The notes below the pieces were generated by a model. The model did not search any database. It was not told where the DNA came from and saw nothing but the letters and a program-made list of their open reading frames with translations. The translations under genes were made by a program, and so were the position numbers. From Pseudoxanthomonas sp. NC8 (GTDB taxonomy: Bacteria > Pseudomonadota > Gammaproteobacteria > Xanthomonadales > Xanthomonadaceae), in NCBI GenBank assembly GCA_025232375.1, contig CP060419.1, positions 2,665,001 through 2,729,000 on the forward strand: a DNA stretch of 64,000 bases, given 5' to 3'. Every line of letters begins with the position of its first letter. Within the stretch, counting starts at the first letter, position 1. Positions 17,736-28,380 of the stretch are shown here, piece after piece.

Positions 17736-18357
17736 GGCCGTCGCTCCCAGCCGTCCACCACCAGCCGGACCCGGGCGCCCTCGCGGCTGGCCTGCAGCCG
17801 CCGCGGCATTTCCGGCCAGCCGCCGGCGGCCGGCAGCCATTCCTGGTATTCGACCGTCCAGCCACCAGCCACCATCGACTGCAGGCGGCCGTCGGCGCCG
17901 AACACCAGCGCTTCGTTCCCATCCGACGGCAGTGCCCGCACCCAACGGACCATGGCATCGACCGGAATCGGCCAGCCGGTCGCCCGGTACAGCAGTTCCG
18001 CGGCATCCGGACCGGACTGCGGACCACCCTCGAGGCCCTCCAGGTCGCCCCGCCCGGCTCCGCGGACAGCTGCCAGCTCTGTCGGGTGACCGGCGCGCTC
18101 AGCACGATCCGGTACCCCTGCCCCTGCTGCTGCCAGTCCAGCCGGCCGCTGCCGCCCTTGTCGCCGACGCTGACCGCGATCCGGCCCTGCATCGCCCAGT
18201 CCGGAACGGCTTCCAGCTGCTGCTGGCGCTGGTCCTGCCTGGCCTGCGCCAGGGCGGAGTCGACCGTCGGCGCCGAAGTCCTCACCGACGGAGCGGCGCA
18301 GCCGGCGAGCAGGACCATGGCCAGCACCGGGCCGGCCGCGCGGAAGCGGGCGTTCAC
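17732..18357 (-). CDS. lolB: Outer membrane lipoprotein insertion protein LolB
   Basis: Receives lipoproteins from LolA and inserts them into the outer membrane. A lipobox (LLAGC) follows a short hydrophobic segment; the body contains [22 protein letters not shown] and ends VDGWERRP. Near 18043 a C is lost at CCCTGG, shifting the frame. GTG at 18357 overlaps the stop of the TPR gene (GTGA), and its own stop overlaps ispE, so the three genes are tightly coupled. Length about 208 residues. Confidence 0.9.
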
Positions 18358-20103
18358 GGCGCCGGCTCCGGCTTCGGTTCGGACTTCGGTTCCGGCAACC
18401 CCAGTCTTTCGAGCGTCCGCCGCAGCGACCGGTTGTCCGGGTCCAGCTTGTACGCGTCGTCGAAGTAGCGCCGGGACTCGTCGTGGCGCCCGAGCACCCA
18501 CAACACCTCGCCGATGTGCGCGCCGATCTCCGCATCCTTCATCAGCCCCCCAGGCCCGGCGCAGCTCGACCAGCGCCTCCTCGGCGCGTCCCAGCCGGAA
18601 CAGCACCCAGCCGTAGCTGTCGACGATGGCCGCACTGTCCGGCTCGGCGGTACGGGCGCGATCGATCAGCTCCAGCGCCTCCCTGGTAGCGCTGGGTGCG
18701 GTCGGCCAAGGGTATAGCCGAGCGCATTGAGGGCGGCCACGTTTTCCGGGTCGGCGACCAGCACCTGGCGCAGATCGGCCTCGGCGCGGTCGATCCGGTC
18801 CTGCCGCTCAGGCCAGCGCACGCGCATACAGCAGGGCGCCGTCGTCGGGATAGGCCCGCCAGGCCGCGGCTGAGCGCCTCGATCTCGCCCTCGATGTTGT
18901 CGGACCGCTGGCGCAGCTCGCCTTCCAGCAGATAGGCATTGCGACGCGCTTCGTCGTCGCTGCCGGCATCGTTCTGCAGGGCGTGCGCCTCGGCAAAGGC
19001 ATCGTCCGCGCGACCCAGCTCGTACAGCGCGGCGGCCATGCGGATCCGCGCCTCGGCCCGCTCCGGACCACCCGGCACGCCCCGGTACCAGTCCACCGCC
19101 TCGGCCGGCCGCTTCAGGAATTCGGCCATGCGCCCGAGCAGCATCCGCCGCGCCGGATCCGGCTTACCGCCGTCGGCCGCCGACAGCTCGCGGTACAGGT
19201 CCGACAACGTTGCGCTGTCGTCGCTGCGCGCCAGCAACGAGGCGCGCATCCCGTAGCTCTGGGTGTCCTGGGGACCGGGGCCATGATCCGGGCCGCGGCA
19301 TCGTAATCACCGAGGGACTGGTAGGCCACCGCCAGCATTCCACGGACTTCCGGGTCTGCCGCCGCACGCGGCTCGGCCAGGCCAGCATCGCCCGCGCCGC
19401 ATCGACCTTGGCCTGCCTGGCTCAGCTGCCCCGCGCGCAGCACCGCCACCCGCGGCTCACCCGGAAAGCGCCGGACCATCTCGTCGACGATGCGCTGCGA
19501 CAACCGCGGCTGCTCCAGGCGCAGCGACAACCGGCCGAACTCCTGCTAAGGCCAGCAGCTCGTCAGGGATCACACCCTGCTCGACGAGCTCGCCCATCAC
19601 CTGTCCGATCACGACGGGGTCGCGACCGCCGGCAAGCGCCACCACCGCATACCGCCAGGCACGCGGGTCCGGTGCCTTCAGTACCTGCACCAGCTCGCGG
19701 CGGGCCTTGCGTGCCTGGCGCTTGGCGCAAGGCCAGCGAAGCGGTGGCCGCACGCAGCGCCAGCGAATCGGGGCGCGCTGGCGCCACAGGCGCAGTGACG
19801 CCTCGGCCCCTGGCGTCGTCGTTGGCCAGCATCGCAATGCGGGCGGCGCGCTCGGCCATCAGCACATCGCCCCGGGCCAGCCGCGCCGCTTTCCAGGTAC
19901 CAGTGCGCAGCCTCGTCCAGCTGGCCGGCCTGCAGGGCATACTCGCCTGCCATCACCTGCTCCAGCGGCACATCGACGGCAGCGGCGGCCTGCAGCGGCC
20001 CCGCCGCCAGGAGCGCAAGCAGCAGCCCGGTAAGGCGGCCACGGGCACGAACAGGCGGACGCGGGTGTCCAGATGCGGTCGCGGAAAGCTCAGGTTCGGG
20101 CAT
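18354..20103 (-). CDS. Tetratricopeptide-repeat protein upstream of lolB
   Basis: Exported TPR protein of about 580 residues in family length. After a signal-like segment (GLLLALLAAGPLQAAAAVD) come repeated helical motifs, such as WYLESARLARGDVLMAE, VLRAGQL and AVAYQSLGDYDAA, ending in GRHDESRRYFDDAYKLDPDN. It is split by at least seven frame breaks (near 19890, 19810, 19735, 19545, 19420, 19270 and between 18560 and 18850), so it appears only as fragments. This TPR gene next to lolB is typical of Xanthomonadaceae. Its partner and exact role are unknown. ATG 20103 leaves 65 bp to divergent hemA. Confidence 0.8.
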
Positions 20104-20168
20104 TGGCACCCACCGGGCCGTAAAATGGCGGCCCAAAGAAGCCAGCAGATTAACGCAAGCCACCGAAC

Positions 20169-21464
20169 ATGACGCTTTGGCTCCTCGGCCTCAACCACCA
20201 GACCGCGCCGGTCGACCTGCGCGAACGGGTCGCTTTTGCCGGTGACGCGCTGGCCCGGGCGCTGGCCTCGCTGCGCGCCTTGCCCGAGGTTTCCGAGGCG
20301 GCCTTGCTGTCGACCTGCAACCGCACCGAGGTCTATGCGGTGGCCTCCGACGGCGACGCGCTGGCCGCATGGCTGGACCAGCAGGCGCAGGGCCTGGGCG
20401 CCTACCTGTACCGGCACCAGGATGCCGACGCGGTGCGCCACCTGTTCCGCGTGGCCACCGGCCTGGACTCGATGGTGCTGGGCGAACCGCAGATCCTCGG
20501 TAAGGTGAAGGACGCCTGGGTGCAGGCGCGCGAACACGGCGCGCTCGGCGGCCGGCTCGACCGGCTGTTCCAGCAGACGTTCTCGGTGGCCAAGCGTGCG
20601 CGCACCGACACCCGCATCGGGGTCAACCCGGTCTCGGTGGCCTCCACCGCGGTGCGGCTGGCGCAGGACTCCTTCGCCAGTCTGCCCGACTCCACCGTGC
20701 TGCTGGTCGGCGCCGGCGAGACCATCGAGCTGGCCGCCCGCCATCTGGCACGGGGCGGCGTGCGCCGGCTGCTGGTCGCCAACCGCACCCTTGCCCATGC
20801 CCGGAATCTATGGCCAGTCGCCACGGCGGCTATGCCCTGCCGCTGACGGAACTGGACCGGCACCTTGGCCGAAGCCGACGTGGTGTTCTCGGCCACCGCC
20901 AGCCGCGAGCCGGTCCTGCGCCAGGCACAGATCGAGGCCGCGCTGGCCGCACGCCGGCGCAAGCCGGTCCTGCTGTTCGACCTTGCCGTGCCACGCGACA
21001 TCGAACCCGGCGTGGCCAGCCTGGACGACGCCTACCTGTACACCGTCGACGACCTGGAGCGCGCGGTCGAGGACAACCGCCGTGGCCGCCACGAGGCCGC
21101 CGAAGCGGCCGAGGCGATCATCGACCTGCAGGTCGCCCGCTACATGGAGACCATGCAGGCCGGCGGCCGCCAGGAGACGCTCAAGAGGCTGCGTGCGCTC
21201 GGCGACAGCACCCGCGACGAACTGCTGGCCCGCGCCCGCCAGCAGCTGTCCGGCGGGCGCGATCCGGACGAGGTCCTGCAGTTCCTCGCCAACACCCTGA
21301 CCAACCGCCTGCTGCATCCGCCGACCGCGGCGTTGCGCGAGGCCGCGCTCACCGGCGACACCGAACTGGCCCGCGCGGCCGAGCGCCTGTTCCCCGCCAA
21401 GGCGCCCTATTCCCACCCCATTTCCCCATCTCCCACGCCCGATGACCCCGAGCCTGCGCCGTAA
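20169..21464 (+). CDS. hemA: Glutamyl-tRNA reductase
   Basis: First committed enzyme of tetrapyrrole synthesis by the C5 route. The catalytic STCNRTE motif, the conserved VLGEPQILG loop and the NADPH fold [14 protein letters not shown] are present. Around 20810-20870 two errors (CTGGCC read as CTATGGCC, CCTGGCC read as CCTTGGCC; +2 and +1) cancel but create a TGA at 20844, so the gene looks split. At 20499 the usual ILGQVK reads ILGKVK through GGTAAGG. Length about 431 residues. Overlaps prfA by 23 bp. Confidence 0.96.
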
Positions 21465-22523
21465 GCTGGAAGCGCTGGCCGAGCGCCGCGAGGAACTGGA
21501 ACGCCTGCTCGCCGACCCCGGCGTGCTGGCCGACAACACGCGCTTCCGCGACCTGTCGCGCGAGTTCGCCCAGCTCGAGCCGGTCGCCACCGCGCTCGCT
21601 GCCGAAGCGCGGGCCAAGGCAGACCTGGCCGCGGCCGAGGCGATGCGCGGCGACCCCGAACTGGCCGGACTGGCCGAGGAAGAGATCGCCGGCGCGCGCG
21701 CGCAGCTCGACGCGCTCGACGGCGAGCTGGCCCTGCTGCTGGTACCGAAGGACCCGCGCGACGAGGGCAACCTGTTCTGGAAGTGCGCGCCGGCACCGGC
21801 GGCGACGAAGCGGCGATCTTCGCCGGCGACCTGTTCCGCATGTATGCGCGCTATGCCGAACGCCGGGGCTGGAAGGTCGAGGTCGAATCGGAGAACCCGG
21901 GCGAACACGGTGGGCACAAGGAGATCGTGGCCCGCGTGGTCGGCCGTGGCGCGTATTCGCGGCTGAAATTCGAATCGGGCACCCACCGCGTGCAGCGGGT
22001 GCCGGCGACCGAATCGCAGGGGCGCATCCACACCTCGGCGGCGACCGTGGCGATCATCCCCGAGGCCGACGAGGTCGAGGAAATCGCGATCAACCCGGCC
22101 GACCTGAAGGTCGACACGTTCCGCTCCTCCGGCGCCGGCGGCCAGCACGTCAACAAGACCGACTCGGCGATCCGCCTCACCCACCTGCCGACCGGCGTGG
22201 TGGTCGAAAGCCAGACCGAGCGCAGCCAGCACGCCAACCGCGACAAGGCGATGAAGCGGCTGAAGGCGCAGCTGCTCGACGCCGAGCGCAGCCGCCAGCA
22301 GGCCGCGCAGGCCGAGTCCCGGCGCCTGCAGGTCGGCAGCGGCGACCGCAGCCAGCGCATCCGCACCTACAATTTCCCGCAGGGCCGGATCACCGACCAC
22401 CGCGTCGAAGGCCTGACCCTCTACGACCTGCCCGACATCCTCGCAGGCGCGCTCGACCCGCTGGTCACCCGCCTGCAGCAGGAACACCAGGCCGACGAAC
22501 TGGCGCGGCTGACCTCCGAGTAG
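21442..22523 (+). CDS. prfA: Peptide chain release factor 1
   Basis: Recognises UAA and UAG. The GGQ catalytic motif ([15 protein letters not shown]) and the RF1 domain ending are visible. One C lost at CCTGG near 21777 breaks the frame within [18 protein letters not shown]1 has no programmed frameshift (that belongs to RF2), so this is an error. Corrected length is 361 residues. Normally followed by prmC; here prmC is about 28 kb away. Confidence 0.96.
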
Positions 22524-22620
22524 CGCCCGTTCCGCCTCCCATGCAGCAAATGCTCCCGCACCGGTGGAAGGCCGCGCCACGCCTCCGGCACCGCGGCTTC
22601 GGCCGGTATAGGCTATGGCC

Positions 22621-23138
22621 ATGAGCACCGGAACCGACTTCATCCCCTGCAGCTGTGCGTGCTGACCGTGTCGGACACGCGCACTCCCGCCAACGACAGC
22701 TCCGGCGACTACCTGGTCGAGTCGCTCACCGGCGCCGGCCACGTCCTGCACGCGCGGGCGTTGCTGCCCGACGACCGCTACCGGCTGCGCGCCATCGTCT
22801 CGCAGTGGATTGCCGAACCGGCGATCGACGGCATCCTCGTCACCGGCGGCACCGGCTTCACCGGCCGCGACTCCACGCCCGAGGCGCTGCTGCCGCTGCT
22901 GGACAAGCAGATGCACGGCTTCGGCGAGCTGTTCCGCGCGATCAGCGTCGAGGAAATCGGCACTTCCTCGCTGCAGTCGCGCGCCTTCGCCGGGGTCGCC
23001 AACGCCACCTTCCTGTTCGCCCTGCCCGGCTCGACCTCGGCCTGCCGCACGGCGTGGGAAAAGATCATCGTCCACCAGCTCGACGCGCGCACGAAGCCGT
23101 GCAACCTGGCGACGCTGCGTCCGCGGCTGCGCGAATAG
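22621..23138 (+). CDS. moaB: Molybdenum cofactor biosynthesis protein B
   Basis: MogA/MoaB-fold protein that adenylylates molybdopterin. Visible motifs are [23 protein letters not shown] and [13 protein letters not shown] base lost near 22644 (ATCCCCCTG read as ATCCCCTG) separates the ATG at 22621 ([19 protein letters not shown]) from the main frame. Length about 172 residues. modA at the right end of the window is another molybdenum gene, but they are not linked. Confidence 0.88.
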
Positions 23139-23167
23139 TCCACCCGTCGGGGCACCGGGAGAACGGC

Positions 23168-23996
23168 ATGGCCGGCCACGGCAAGCACGGAAAAAGCACA
23201 AGGCGGCGTCCGGCACGCTCGGCAAGGGCGACTACAAGGACCTGCTCGAGCCGCTGCAGTTGGAGCTGGTGCGCATGGCCGAATGGCTGCAGGCCACCGG
23301 CAGGCGCCTGGTGGTGCTGTTCGAAGGCCGCGACACCGCCGGCAAGGGCGGCGCGATCAGGACCCTGGCCGAGCACCTCAACCCGCGCCAGTGCCGCGTC
23401 GTCGCACTGCCGAAGCCGACCGAGCGCGAAGCCACGCAGTGGTACTTCCAGCGCTACGCCACGCACCTGCCGGCCGCCGGCGAGATGACCCTGTTCGACC
23501 GCAGCTGGTACAACCGCGCCGGTGTCGAACGGGTGATGGGCTACTGCACCGATGCCCAGTACGCCGCATTCCCATCCAGGCCCCGCGGTTCGAGCGGATG
23601 CTGGTCGATGACGGCGTCCTGCTGTTCAAGTACTGGCTGTGCGTGGATAAGGCCGAGCAGGAGAAGCGCTTCGCCGAGCGCCGCGAAGACCCGCTGAAGG
23701 GCTGGAAGCTCTCGCCGGTGGACATGGAGGCGCGCCGCCGCTACGCCGACTACACCCGGGCGCGCGAGGAGATGCTCGCCGCCACGCACACCGCGCACGC
23801 GCCATGGACCCTGCTCGACTTCAACGACCAGCGCCGCGGCCGGCTGACCCTGATCCGCGACCTGCTCGACCGGCTGCCGGACGTGGCCGTGCCCAGCGAC
23901 GTGCCGCCGATGGAACCGCTGCCGGGCAAGCCCCGGCGCGAGCGCTATACCGTGCTGGAACCGATCGCGCCCTATGCCCCGCCCAGGCGCAGCTGA
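23168..23996 (+). CDS. ppk2: Polyphosphate kinase 2
   Basis: PPK2-family phosphotransferase moving phosphate between polyphosphate and nucleotides. Walker [16 protein letters not shown], the lid region [15 protein letters not shown] and the Walker B region [16 protein letters not shown] identify the family; the single-domain length (about 276 residues) suggests class I. Frame breaks lie near 23195 in the Lys-rich N-terminus and near 23573 (before [12 protein letters not shown]). It converges on the acylphosphatase gene with 1 bp between the stops. Confidence 0.9.
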
Positions 23997-23997
23997 G

Positions 23998-24281
23998 TCA
24001 GGCGACCGCGAAACCCGGTGCGACCTCGTCCGGCGTGGGTGCCGGTACCGGCTCCAGCCCATCGACCCGCGCCCGCGGCGGCCCCTGTCGCAGCCAGGCT
24101 TCCAGTGCGGCCAATGCCTCGGGCCTACCCGATGCCACCACCTCGACCCGGCCGTCGGCCAGGTTGACCGCGCTGCCGTCAATCCCAGCCGCAGCGCCTG
24201 CTCGCGGGTGGAGGCGCGGAAGAACACGCCCTGCACGCGTCCGGACACGTACCAGCGCGCGGCGGCGCGGCGCTCGCTCAT
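23998..24281 (-). CDS. acyP: Acylphosphatase
   Basis: Small enzyme hydrolysing carboxyl-phosphate bonds. The active-site loop GRVQGVFFR supplies the catalytic Arg, and the Asn lies in [14 protein letters not shown] one-base loss near 24181 within LRLG(I)DGSAV breaks the frame. Corrected length is about 94 residues. Its start overlaps the stop of the TlpA-like gene (ATGA). Confidence 0.88.
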
Positions 24282-24867
24282 TGCAGCTTGCCGGCGGCGG
24301 CTTCCACCGCCGTCTCGATGTCGTAGGCGGTGACCGGACCAACGAAATGCCGGGCGACCTTGCCATCCGGCGATAGCAGGTAGGTGGTCGGCAGGCCGCG
24401 CGGCGTGGCGAAATCCTGCGGCGGACTCATCGGATCGAGGATCACGATCGGATAGGACACCGGATGCTCGCGCAGGAACTCGCGCATCTCCTCCACGCTG
24501 ATGTCCTCGTAGGTAAGGCCAACGACCTCGATCTGGTCGCGCATGGTGTGCAGCGCGGCCAGTTCGGGCATCTCCTTCAGGCACGGCCCGCACCAGGTCG
24601 CCCAGAAGTTCACCACCACCCAGCGCCCGCGGTACGCAGCCAGGTCGTAAGGCTTGCCGTCGACCGCCGTGGCGACCAGCCGCGGCATGTCGGCGGTACG
24701 CTCGACCACGCCCGGCTGCGACTGGGGGGAATGCCCTCGTCCTGGGAGGGCGCGGCAGGCGCGGTGGTCGGCGGCTGCGCGGCCGGCGCCACGGGTGTCG
24801 GCGACGACTCGGGCCGGCACGCGGACAGGACCAGCAGCGCCGGCAGCAGCAGGAGGGAAACACGCAT
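24278..24867 (-). CDS. TlpA-family thiol-disulfide lipoprotein
   Basis: Membrane-anchored thioredoxin-fold reductase. A signal segment ends in lipobox LVLSAC, followed by a Pro/Ala linker and a thioredoxin domain with [12 protein letters not shown] and the cis-Pro region [12 protein letters not shown]. One C is missing in the C-run near 24725, shifting the frame between the linker and [13 protein letters not shown]. Length about 196 residues. GLTYED near 24513 carries GGTAAGG, so the Thr may be Ala. Between yihY (2-bp gap) and acyP (overlap). Confidence 0.87.
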
Positions 24868-24869
24868 GC

Positions 24870-26146
24870 TCAGGTCCCCGTTCGTTCAATGCTGGAAGGA
24901 TAGAGGTTGCCGACCCGGCGCTTGAGTGCGTCGCGCAACGGCAGGCGCAGGTCGTCGAGTACCGCATACGCGGCCGCGCCCAGCTCGTCGTCGCGGCACG
25001 GCAACCAGGCCTCGTCGATCGGCACGCGCAACTGGCAGGCCTCGTAGAGTTCGGTAAGGGTCAGGCCGTCCAGATCGCGCGCCAGCAGCCATTCGCCGCG
25101 TTCGTCGCGCCGCACCAGGCTGATCCCGTCCAGACTGCCAAGGAATTCCTGCAGCAGCGAATCGGTCAGCATCGGCTCCAGCGCCAGCATCTCGCTGGGT
25201 ATGCAGGCCCCGTCCTTCGCGACGCGCCTGCTGGAAACGGCCGATCAGCCGCAGCAGCGCATAGCCCTCGTAGCCTTGCGGCAACCGCATCGACGCGGGC
25301 TGGTAGCGGAACGCGGCCAGCGAGGACGCCAGCGAGGCACCGAGCAGGATCGCGACCCAGCTGAGATAGATCCACAGCATCAGGACCGGCACGGCGGCGA
25401 GCGTGCCATACAGCTTCTGGTAGCTGCGGAAGCTGCCCAGTACAGGCCCAGCCCCGCCTTCACCGCCTCCAGCAGCACCACCGCCAGCAGCGCGCCGGCG
25501 AAGGCATGCCGCCATTGCACCGTGTGGTGCGGCACCACGCGGTAGGCGACCATGACCGCGGCCATTTCGATCAGCACGGGGGTCATGCCAGGCTCAGGTC
25601 GACCAGCCACTGCCCGCCCGGCCAATCGAACACCCCTGACGCGAGGAACTTCGCCGACACCGACAGCGAGGCCGCCGCGAGCAGCGCGCCCAGGTCAGCA
25701 CGGTCCAGTAGATAAGGTACCGGGACAGCCGCGGACGGGCGCTGGCCACGCGCCAGATCCGGTTGAAGGTGGTCTCAACGCTGTGCAGGGTGACCAGCAG
25801 CGAGACGACCGGGGCCACGGTGCCGGCGGCGGTGAGCTCGGTGATGCTCGCCTTGACGGAGACAAGCCTGGCCTCGATCGCCCGCGCCGAACTGGGCACG
25901 AAGTTGGCGAATACATAGTCGACCAGCGCATCGCTCAGTTTCGCGAACACCGGGAACGCAGCCAGCACCCCCAGCACCACCACCGCCAGCGGCACCAGCG
26001 CGAAGGCGGTGGTGTAGGCCAGTGAGCCGGCCATGGAACAGGTTGTCGTCGAGGAAGCGGCGCCACAGGAACCGGGCGAACGTGGCCGCGCGCGCGCGGT
26101 CGCGCACGCGTTCGCGCCAGCCAGCGATGATCCCCTTGATGCCCAT
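24870..26146 (-). CDS. YihY/BrkB family membrane protein
   Basis: Polytopic inner-membrane protein of the YihY (former RNase BN) family. The frame holds the family region FVPSSARAIEARL, several membrane segments (LAVVVLGVLAAFPVF, MLWIYLSWVAILLGASLAS), and a cytoplasmic C-terminal domain with SLLQEFLGSLDGISLVRRDE. At least five frame breaks (near 26030, 25695, 25590, 25440 and 25205) scatter it over all three frames. Length about 424 residues. ATG 26146 (MGIKGIIAGWRERV) chosen by coding pattern. Biochemical role is not established. Confidence 0.83.
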
Positions 26147-26174
26147 CCGCGCAAGCCTACCCGAAGCACCGTGA

Positions 26175-26827
<653 letters not shown>

Positions 26828-26828
<1 letters not shown>

Positions 26829-27167
26829 TGGCCACGCCGCGTTCGCACCGGCTCGCCGGCGTCGCCCTGCTGGCGGTGGCGCTGCTGTACATCGCCTGGT
26901 TCCACGACGACCGGCATGCCGCCGCCGCGCTGCTGGTGTTCGCGCTGCCGCCCCTGCTGCTGGCGTTGCCGGCCTGGCGCGGCGGCCGTCGTGCGGCGTT
27001 CTGGGGCGGCGTCCTGGCCCTGTTCTGGTTCAGCCATGGCGTGATGGTCGCCTATACCCGGCCCGCCGAAGGGTTCTTCTTGGGGCGGGATCCTGCTGTC
27101 GCTGCTGGTGGTCGGTGCGGCCAGCTGGCCGGGACTGCATGCCCGCTTCGGCCGGCGCTCCGGCTGA
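26828..27167 (+). CDS. DUF2069 integral membrane protein
   Basis: Small membrane protein with four predicted helices (LAGVALLAVALLYIAWF, ALLVFALPPLLLALPAW, AAFWGGVLALFWFSHGVMV and a last one reading ILLSLLVVGAASWPGLHA). One extra G near 27080 (TTGGGCGGG) shifts the frame; corrected, it ends at the TGA at 27165-27167, about 112 residues. The wrbA-DUF2069 pairing is common in Xanthomonadaceae. Function unknown. Confidence 0.75.
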
Positions 27168-27283
27168 CGCCGCGACCTGCCACCCGCCGTCGCCGATAAT
27201 GGCCGCACTCCGCGGCCCGCCGACTCCGTCGCGACCGCCCCACCACATCCGCCCGGGCGCTGCACCGGGCACAGGGCACCGAC

Positions 27284-27769
27284 ATGGAAGAACTGCTGAT
27301 CGTCACCACCGGTGGCACCATCGACAAGATCTACTTCGACGACAAGTCCGACTACCAGATCGGCGATCCGCAGATCGGCACGATCCTGCGCGAGCTGGGC
27401 GTGACCTTCCGCTTCAGCGTGATCCCGATCCTGCGCAAGGATTCGCTGCACATCACCGCCGAGGATCGCGAACTGGTGCGCGCCACCATCGCCGCGCAGC
27501 CGACCCGGCACGTGCTGGTCACCCACGGCACCGACAGCATGGTCGATACCGCGAAGGTCCTGCAGTCGATCCCGGGCAAGACCATCGTCCTGACCGGCGC
27601 ACTCAACCCGGCGCGGTTCCGCGGTTCGGACGCGGAGTTCAACATCGGTTGCGCGGTCGGCGCGGTGCAATCGCTGCCGGCGGGCGTGTACATCGCCATG
27701 AACGGCCGCATCTGGGATCCGCAACGGGTGCGCAAGAACGTGGCCGCCAACCGCTTCGAAGCCGGCTGA
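27284..27769 (+). CDS. Asparaginase-domain protein, N-terminal half only
   Basis: 161-residue protein matching the N-terminal domain of type I/II L-asparaginases. Catalytic Thr motifs TTGGTIDKIYFD and VTHGTDSM are both present. The C-terminal domain that completes the active site in bacterial asparaginases (about 320-350 residues) is absent, yet the frame is clean and ends naturally before ybaK. It could act as a dimer, on another substrate, or not as an amidohydrolase. No broken C-terminal domain is visible downstream. Confidence 0.82.
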   Translation: MEELLIVTTGGTIDKIYFDDKSDYQIGDPQIGTILRELGVTFRFSVIPILRKDSLHITAEDRELVRATIAAQPTRHVLVTHGTDSMVDTAKVLQSIPGKTIVLTGALNPARFRGSDAEFNIGCAVGAVQSLPAGVYIAMNGRIWDPQRVRKNVAANRFEAG

Positions 27770-27783
27770 GCCGCGCCGTGTCC

Positions 27784-28253
27784 ATGGCCACGCGCGCCAC
27801 CCGCGCGCTCGACGCCGCAGGCGTGGCCTATCGCCTGCACCCGTACGACTACGAAGCCGACGCGGCCGGCGGCAAGGGCGTGCACGCCGCGCTCTCGCTG
27901 GGCGTGCCGCCGGGCCGGGTGCTGAAGACGCTGATGGCGTGGATCGACGCCAGCCCGGTATGCGTGGTGATTCCCGCCGACCGCCAGCTGCAGCCCAAGG
28001 CGCTGGCCGCGGCCGGCGGCGGCAAGGCGGCGCGGATGATGGAGATCCCCGAAGCCGAACGCCGCAGCGGCTACAAGGTCGGGGGATCAGTCCGTTCGGC
28101 CAGCAAAGGCCGCCGGCGGTGTGGTTCGAGCAGGACGCGATGGCCGAGGACAGCGTCTTCATCAACGCCGGCCAGCGCGGCCTGCTGCTGGAGCTGGCGC
28201 CCGGCGATGCGGTCCGCCTGCTGCGGGCGCAGCTGGCTTCGATCAGCCGATAG
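27784..28253 (+). CDS. ybaK: Cys-tRNA(Pro)/Cys-tRNA(Cys) deacylase
   Basis: Editing-domain protein that hydrolyses mischarged Cys-tRNA(Pro). The N-terminus HPYDYEADAAGGKGVHAA, the catalytic-lysine region GVPPGRVLKTLMA and GYKVGGISPFGQ are typical. A base missing near 28084 (GGGGGCATC read as GGGGGATC) breaks the frame before SPFGQ. Length about 157 residues, 14 bp downstream of the asparaginase-domain gene. Confidence 0.9.
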
Positions 28254-28380
28254 CCGCGCCGGTCAGCCTGGATGGCGCCGCATATTCCTGCCGTCCATAT
28301 CCAGATGACAATCAGTAAATAATCAAACACCGTTTTTTTAACAGAATGCGCTTCTCCATTGTGCAGGTCCCGCCCTCGCG
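28254..28380 (+). promoter_or_regulatory. AT-rich upstream region of the TonB receptor
   Basis: 127-bp spacer with a marked drop in GC, including GATGACAATCAGTAAATAAT near 28304-28323 and a run of seven Ts near 28333. It probably carries the promoter of the receptor-cytochrome locus. No convincing Fur box or -35/-10 pair was found. Confidence 0.45.

Noticed and set aside
21442-22523. Programmed frameshift in a release factor gene
   Set aside because: Programmed +1 shifting occurs in prfB at CUU-UGA. This gene is prfA, has no such site, and the break is a lost C in CCTGG.
28300-28340. Fur box upstream of the TonB receptor
   Set aside because: The AT-rich stretch shares a few bases with GATAATGATAATCATTATC but is not palindromic enough to call.
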